64,000 bases of DNA from CBDBES01 sp965204465 (GTDB lineage Bacteria; Spirochaetota; Leptospiria; Turneriellales; CBDBES01), in NCBI GenBank assembly GCA_965204465.1, contig OZ241995.1, positions 1,116,001 to 1,180,000 on the forward strand, given 5' to 3'. The notes beneath the pieces are model-generated. The model was not told the origin of the DNA and did not search any database. It saw nothing but the letters and a program-made list of their open reading frames with translations. The position numbers and the translations under genes were made by a program. Below are positions 60,442-64,000 of this stretch, piece by piece (the first letter of the stretch is position 1; every line of letters starts with the position of its first letter).

Positions 60442-62694
60442 ATGAAAAGACTAATAAAAAAGCCATTGATACAAATATCCTTATTTTTAATCTTTAACTT
60501 TGCCTTTTTATACACTTCTCTCTATACAGAGTTTAATAATTCTAAATGGCTGGATAACTCTAATCCACATAAAATAAACAAAACATATCTGTATGATGAA
60601 TTTGATAGAGGAGAAGATCTGATCATATCCGTTGATCTGGGCAAGCCATTTTTCTTACAAGATATTTTTACCTCATTGAAAAAACTAACCCTGGAATTAG
60701 AAGAAATAGAAGGAGTGATCGAAGTAAAGACCCCATTGCAATCTACCACGATCATTCAAAAAAATGATCAATTGCAGATCGTGAATTTTGGAGATGCTCT
60801 GGAAAAAGGTATTATCACGGATATAGAAGAGTATAAAAAAAGATTCATACAAAGTGAATACTTTGGAAGACTATTATCTAAAGACCTATCTATTTTTTCG
60901 ATCATTGTTAAACTAGATGCTCCTCCGGATAAAAATAATTTTGAAATAAGAGATCATATACTAGATCAATCCATTTCGCTATTGCATAAATATCCTGATT
61001 TTTCTAAGAATTATTTTTCAGGTGAAACAGAACTGAATCATCAGTTGGATATAAATAGCCGTAGAGATATGCTTACTCTATTGCCTATTTGCGCTATTTT
61101 GATCATTGGACTGCTATATTTTATATTTAAAAGCATTCTAAAGGCAATTCTGATCATCTCTACTGCCGTATCTACTCTATTGGCTACGTTTGCAGTAAGT
61201 GTTCTACAAGGGCATCCGATTACAGTACTTGGAACATCTCTACCCGTTTTAATCCTGGTGATCGCTATTGCAGATGCCATCCACATAATGACCCGCTGGC
61301 AAAGTTTACATAATAGAATAACCGATCAAAAACTTCTTCTAAAAGAAACTATACTGCAAACATGGATCCCCTGCCTTATGACCACTGTAACCACTTCTAT
61401 AGGTTTTGGTGCATTCTATTTTAGTAAGTTGATTCCACTAAATCACTTCGGCGCGGATTCTGCCATATCTATTTTTCTGGCATACTGTATTATTATGGCT
61501 ACCATGTGGAGTGGTTTGCATTTGGCGGGGCCTTTTCTTCATAAAAAGCAAAAAAAAGATACTCCCCATCCATTGTTAGATCAATTTTTACATAAGGTTT
61601 ATCTATTCTCCATGAAGTATTATTCAATGATAATCGTATTCACCATTGCCATTATGCTTTTTTCTGCCTATTTGCTTCGTTATGTTTATACAGAGACTAA
61701 TTTTCTGGACGTTTTCTTCAAGAAAAAAAGCAATACCTATCAGTCATTTGAGCATATAGACCAGAATTTGGGAGGTACTGGCTCAGTGGATATCATCTTC
61801 AAAGAAAAACAAGAAGACGCCTTTAAGAAAGTATCTTCCTTAAAAAACCTAGTGGATATAGAAAGAAAGATACAAGAACATAACTTAGTCAAATACACTC
61901 AATCCTATTTAAACCCTATCAGAATGATACATAAAGAATTTAGAAGAGACAAGAGTGACCTACCCTCTAATGAAGCACAACTAGAACAAGAGATATTATT
62001 CTTAGAATTTTCCAGAGGTGCGGAAAAGAATGATGTATTATCTCCTTACATAGATTTTACATACCAAAATAGCAGAATGCATATACAAACACCTAATTTA
62101 AGTTCTACCTTATCCAGGCAAATCCAATTGTTCATCCATGAGAGTCTAAAAAAATTCAATTTAGAATATGTTCTTACTGGTTCCAGTATTTATTTTGAAA
62201 TTTTAAGTTCTTATGTAATAGATACTCAGATAATGAGCATTATCATCACTACTATTTTTATATGGATCCTTTTCATCTATAATTTTGGCTTAAAATTGGG
62301 CAGTCTGGGAATCATCCCCAATGTACTACCTATTCTGGTAGTAACTGGATTGATCGCAGGTCTTAAAATTCCATTCGACTTTGCCACTGTATTGATTACA
62401 AGTATCAGCTTTGGACTATGCGTAGACGATAGTATACATTTTGTACATTATTATAAATTAAGAAAAGAAGCGAAAGACAACCTCGAACAGAGCATAAAAG
62501 AGACCGTGAAAACATTAGGACGACCTCTGGTATATACCACTATTCTTTTTTGCATAGGATTTAGTGTATTCATGGCCTCTGATATGGTAATTCTGATCAA
62601 ATTTGGAATATTCACTCTAATCGCTTTGGTAATGGCCCTATTCTCTAATATAATGATACTACCCGCCTTTTTAAGAGTATTCGATAAAAAATAG
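60442..62694 (+). CDS. RND-superfamily (MMPL-type) exporter
   Basis: 750 residues with the RND layout of two halves, each one span, a large extracytoplasmic loop and five more spans. Conserved block VLILVIAIADAIHIM in the first half and SFGLCVDDSIHFVHYYKL in the second, both with the Asp used in proton coupling. No outer-membrane or adaptor partner is adjacent. This compact form is common for lipid or hopanoid exporters in Gram-negative bacteria. Substrate unknown. Confidence 0.82.
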   Translation: MKRLIKKPLIQISLFLIFNFAFLYTSLYTEFNNSKWLDNSNPHKINKTYLYDEFDRGEDLIISVDLGKPFFLQDIFTSLKKLTLELEEIEGVIEVKTPLQSTTIIQKNDQLQIVNFGDALEKGIITDIEEYKKRFIQSEYFGRLLSKDLSIFSIIVKLDAPPDKNNFEIRDHILDQSISLLHKYPDFSKNYFSGETELNHQLDINSRRDMLTLLPICAILIIGLLYFIFKSILKAILIISTAVSTLLATFAVSVLQGHPITVLGTSLPVLILVIAIADAIHIMTRWQSLHNRITDQKLLLKETILQTWIPCLMTTVTTSIGFGAFYFSKLIPLNHFGADSAISIFLAYCIIMATMWSGLHLAGPFLHKKQKKDTPHPLLDQFLHKVYLFSMKYYSMIIVFTIAIMLFSAYLLRYVYTETNFLDVFFKKKSNTYQSFEHIDQNLGGTGSVDIIFKEKQEDAFKKVSSLKNLVDIERKIQEHNLVKYTQSYLNPIRMIHKEFRRDKSDLPSNEAQLEQEILFLEFSRGAEKNDVLSPYIDFTYQNSRMHIQTPNLSSTLSRQIQLFIHESLKKFNLEYVLTGSSIYFEILSSYVIDTQIMSIIITTIFIWILFIYNFGLKLGSLGIIPNVLPILVVTGLIAGLKIPFDFATVLITSISFGLCVDDSIHFVHYYKLRKEAKDNLEQSIKETVKTLGRPLVYTTILFCIGFSVFMASDMVILIKFGIFTLIALVMALFSNIMILPAFLRVFDKK

Positions 62695-62697
62695 CTT

Positions 62698-62733
62698 ACT
62701 TTCTTTCTTTTTTTATGTAAAAAAAGAAAGTAA
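62698..62733 (+). terminator. AT-rich hairpin after the RND exporter
   Basis: A 13-bp stem (CTTTCTTTTTTTA / TAAAAAAAGAAAG) starts within ten bases of the stop. It may act as a terminator for the exporter, but the same AAAAAGAAAG words occur in palindrome mosaics A and B, so it may simply be the edge of mosaic D. Confidence 0.35.
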
Positions 62734-62765
62734 AATAACTATTATTATGTAAACATCATTTTATT

Positions 62766-63130
62766 TGGAATGGTGTTCTATTTTTATGTATACCCCCTAT
62801 ATAATTTTAATGTACTTAAATATCTTTTTGCTACCCATTTCACCCTACGAGCACAGGTCTTTTTGTGTAAAAAGAAAACGGGTAGCGCCCAAAAGAAAAA
62901 CCCGCCCCCAGACACTTGGCCTCCTGGGTTGCTACGCAACACCATTCGGAGCAAGTCGTCTGCACGTGTGCCCGAATCAAAACTAGCGGAAGCGGTTTTG
63001 ATGAGGATATACTAAGTTTCACGAACGGAAACTTAGTGAAAAACATCCATGTTTTGCATAGAAGTTAGGCTGGGTAAACATCCATGTTTTGCATCCATGT
63101 CACAGAGCGTTCCGTCTCCGCCGCATCCTT
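62766..63130 (-). repeat. Palindrome mosaic D
   Basis: Inverted relative to mosaics A and C on its left side: GCTACCCATTTCACCCTACG then AGCACAGGTC at 62829-62858. The CAGACACTTGG...CAAGTCGTCTG module shared with mosaic C follows in plus orientation. Then come an ATCAAAAC/GTTTTGAT hairpin (62976-63002), CTAAGTTTC/GAAACTTAG (63013-63037), two AAACATCCATGTTT cores and CCGCCGCA/TGCGGCGG (63119-63138). The string CATAGAAGTTAGGCTGGG is the complement of a stretch in mosaic B. Confidence 0.83.
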
Positions 63131-63770
63131 GCGGCGGTTGAATACCGATCGCTCTTGCAGGAAATGGCTACTATGTATAATGTTATTTAGAATGCCATTA
63201 TATGAAAAGCTACCTCTGTTATCTATTGATAATAAACTGACCACTGGAGAAAGCTAAGAATGCCATGCCTCTTATTCTTGATAGATTAAGAAGGCTTATG
63301 GAACAACTGCTTCTCCAGTGCTTCTAACTGCTTATAGTGGGTTGATTAAAAAACCAATATAATGGTGCAGTAGAAGCGTTTAAAGCAATAACATAACAGG
63401 AGATAGCCTGACCTTATAGAGAGTGTTGCCTATGGCGGCCAGGCCTGTGGGGGCGCCTTCCCTAACGCCAAATTGGATAGCGCTTCCTACCCTTGTCGCT
63501 ACTCCTTTCCATTGGATGCCTCAAATAATTGATTAAAGCTAAAGTATTGAGTTAGGTTTCTTTTTGCATTGAAATATTTTTTCAATGCCGATGGCTTAAA
63601 TGCCAATAAAGGCTCATTAAGTATTAAAAGATACTGATGATGTCGAACGTTGCTCTCTTTCTTAATGCGATTAAACCTTTGTGCTCATCCCGTATGTTTA
63701 TCATATTAAGATCATAGTTTATTTAATAAACCCTATGAACGTAGCGCTTACAAAAATTCAATCAGGTAGA
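63131..63770. other. Unassigned, compositionally foreign stretch
   Basis: No gene could be supported. The minus strand has short open pieces (for example PLLAFKPSALKKYFNAKRN near 63590 and VGSAIQFGVREGAPTGLAAI near 63450) in different frames. The part 63420-63520 is clearly richer in G+C than the chromosome around it. This looks like decayed or imported DNA, or a noncoding RNA I do not recognise. Confidence 0.4.
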
Positions 63771-64000
63771 CTAAGGGATATTGTTGGTTACAGCCTCATT
63801 CACCAGGGCAGCAGCATTGTTGCCTGTCGTATCCTGCACAGGTGCGCTACCCGGCGTGTAGCTGAGGGTTACTGTTTGGCCACTTGTTACCGCCGGAGAA
63901 GCGAGAGTCAGGGTCAGAAGTCTACCGCTTAGCGCAACTGCCGTTACTGCCTTTGGACTACCATCCACAAGCAACTCGTAGTCACTACTTGATGGGATGT
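63771..64000 (-). CDS. C-terminus of a SwmB/Ig-like repeat protein, 5' part outside window
   Basis: The frame is open from the window edge to TAG 63771-63773 and gives at least 75 residues. VDGSPKAVTAVALSGRLLTL, TSGQTVTLSYTPGSA and VQDTTGNNAAAL are typical of SwmB-type beta repeats in large secreted or surface proteins. G+C is visibly higher than in the rest of the window. The listed end is the true C-terminus; the start lies beyond base 64000. Confidence 0.75.
   Translation of the reverse strand, partial: IPSSSDYELLVDGSPKAVTAVALSGRLLTLTLASPAVTSGQTVTLSYTPGSAPVQDTTGNNAAALVNEAVTNNIP

Noticed and set aside
63400..63540. Integron attC site or a structural RNA
   Set aside because: No proper pair of core sites (RYYYAAC and GTTRRRY) and no fit to RNase P, SRP or rRNA motifs that I know. 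Left as unassigned.

Overview
The window is AT-rich DNA from a Gram-negative bacterium with outer-membrane, LPS and lipoprotein genes. Relaxed lipoboxes (for example SLSFC, GFSC, WLGC) and a possible dentilisin-like protease locus suggest a spirochaete, perhaps Leptospira-like. I cannot prove this from the sequence alone.

Layout. 1-1682: end of a queuosine-precursor operon (queE, queD, queC). 1752-3269 (minus): a tightly coupled trio of a DUF488-type gene, an unknown gene and a DUF427 gene. 3450-18110: a large accessory locus built from duplications. It holds four paralogous lipoprotein genes, a broken lipoprotein-subtilase with an F-box-associated (FBA)-like sugar-binding domain, two small paralogous exported proteins, a duplicated protease 3' end and three copies of a phage remnant (gpW-like gene plus a portal-terminase chimera). 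These are stitched together by arrays of a 51-bp hairpin repeat and by mosaics of short palindromes. 18363-18706: tmRNA.

18890-29295: core genes: a beta-barrel/SppA fusion, a GT9 heptosyltransferase, menD, an AddA/RecB-like helicase-nuclease and a PLP decarboxylase. 29308-34470: a defence-type island with a truncated AAA ATPase, a frameshifted Type IIG restriction-modification gene carrying an in-frame RAYT/Y1-transposase-like HUH domain that itself encloses two REP-like hairpins, and an IS3 remnant. 34471-42457: a HEAT-repeat protein, mnmA, a MoeZ-type sulfur-transfer gene, yqgE, mdh, a decayed GT87 gene and cinA. 42750-48001: a GLUG-repeat surface lipoprotein, a lipocalin-like protein and two paralogous barrel-type proteins. 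48257-52303: GH15 glycosidase and a fused trehalose-phosphate synthase/phosphatase. 52405-62694: Trm112-like protein, a TPR/HEAT operon, secA, prepilin peptidase and an RND transporter. 62695-64000: a fourth palindrome mosaic, unassigned DNA and the end of a SwmB-like repeat protein of visibly higher GC.

The two places most worth attention are the HUH domain nested in the restriction-modification methylase with internal palindromes (31759-32265), and the repeat-driven protease/lipoprotein locus (about 4-18 kb). In the latter, repeats, phage debris, shared leaders and gene conversion appear to have produced a family of exported proteins around a subtilase.
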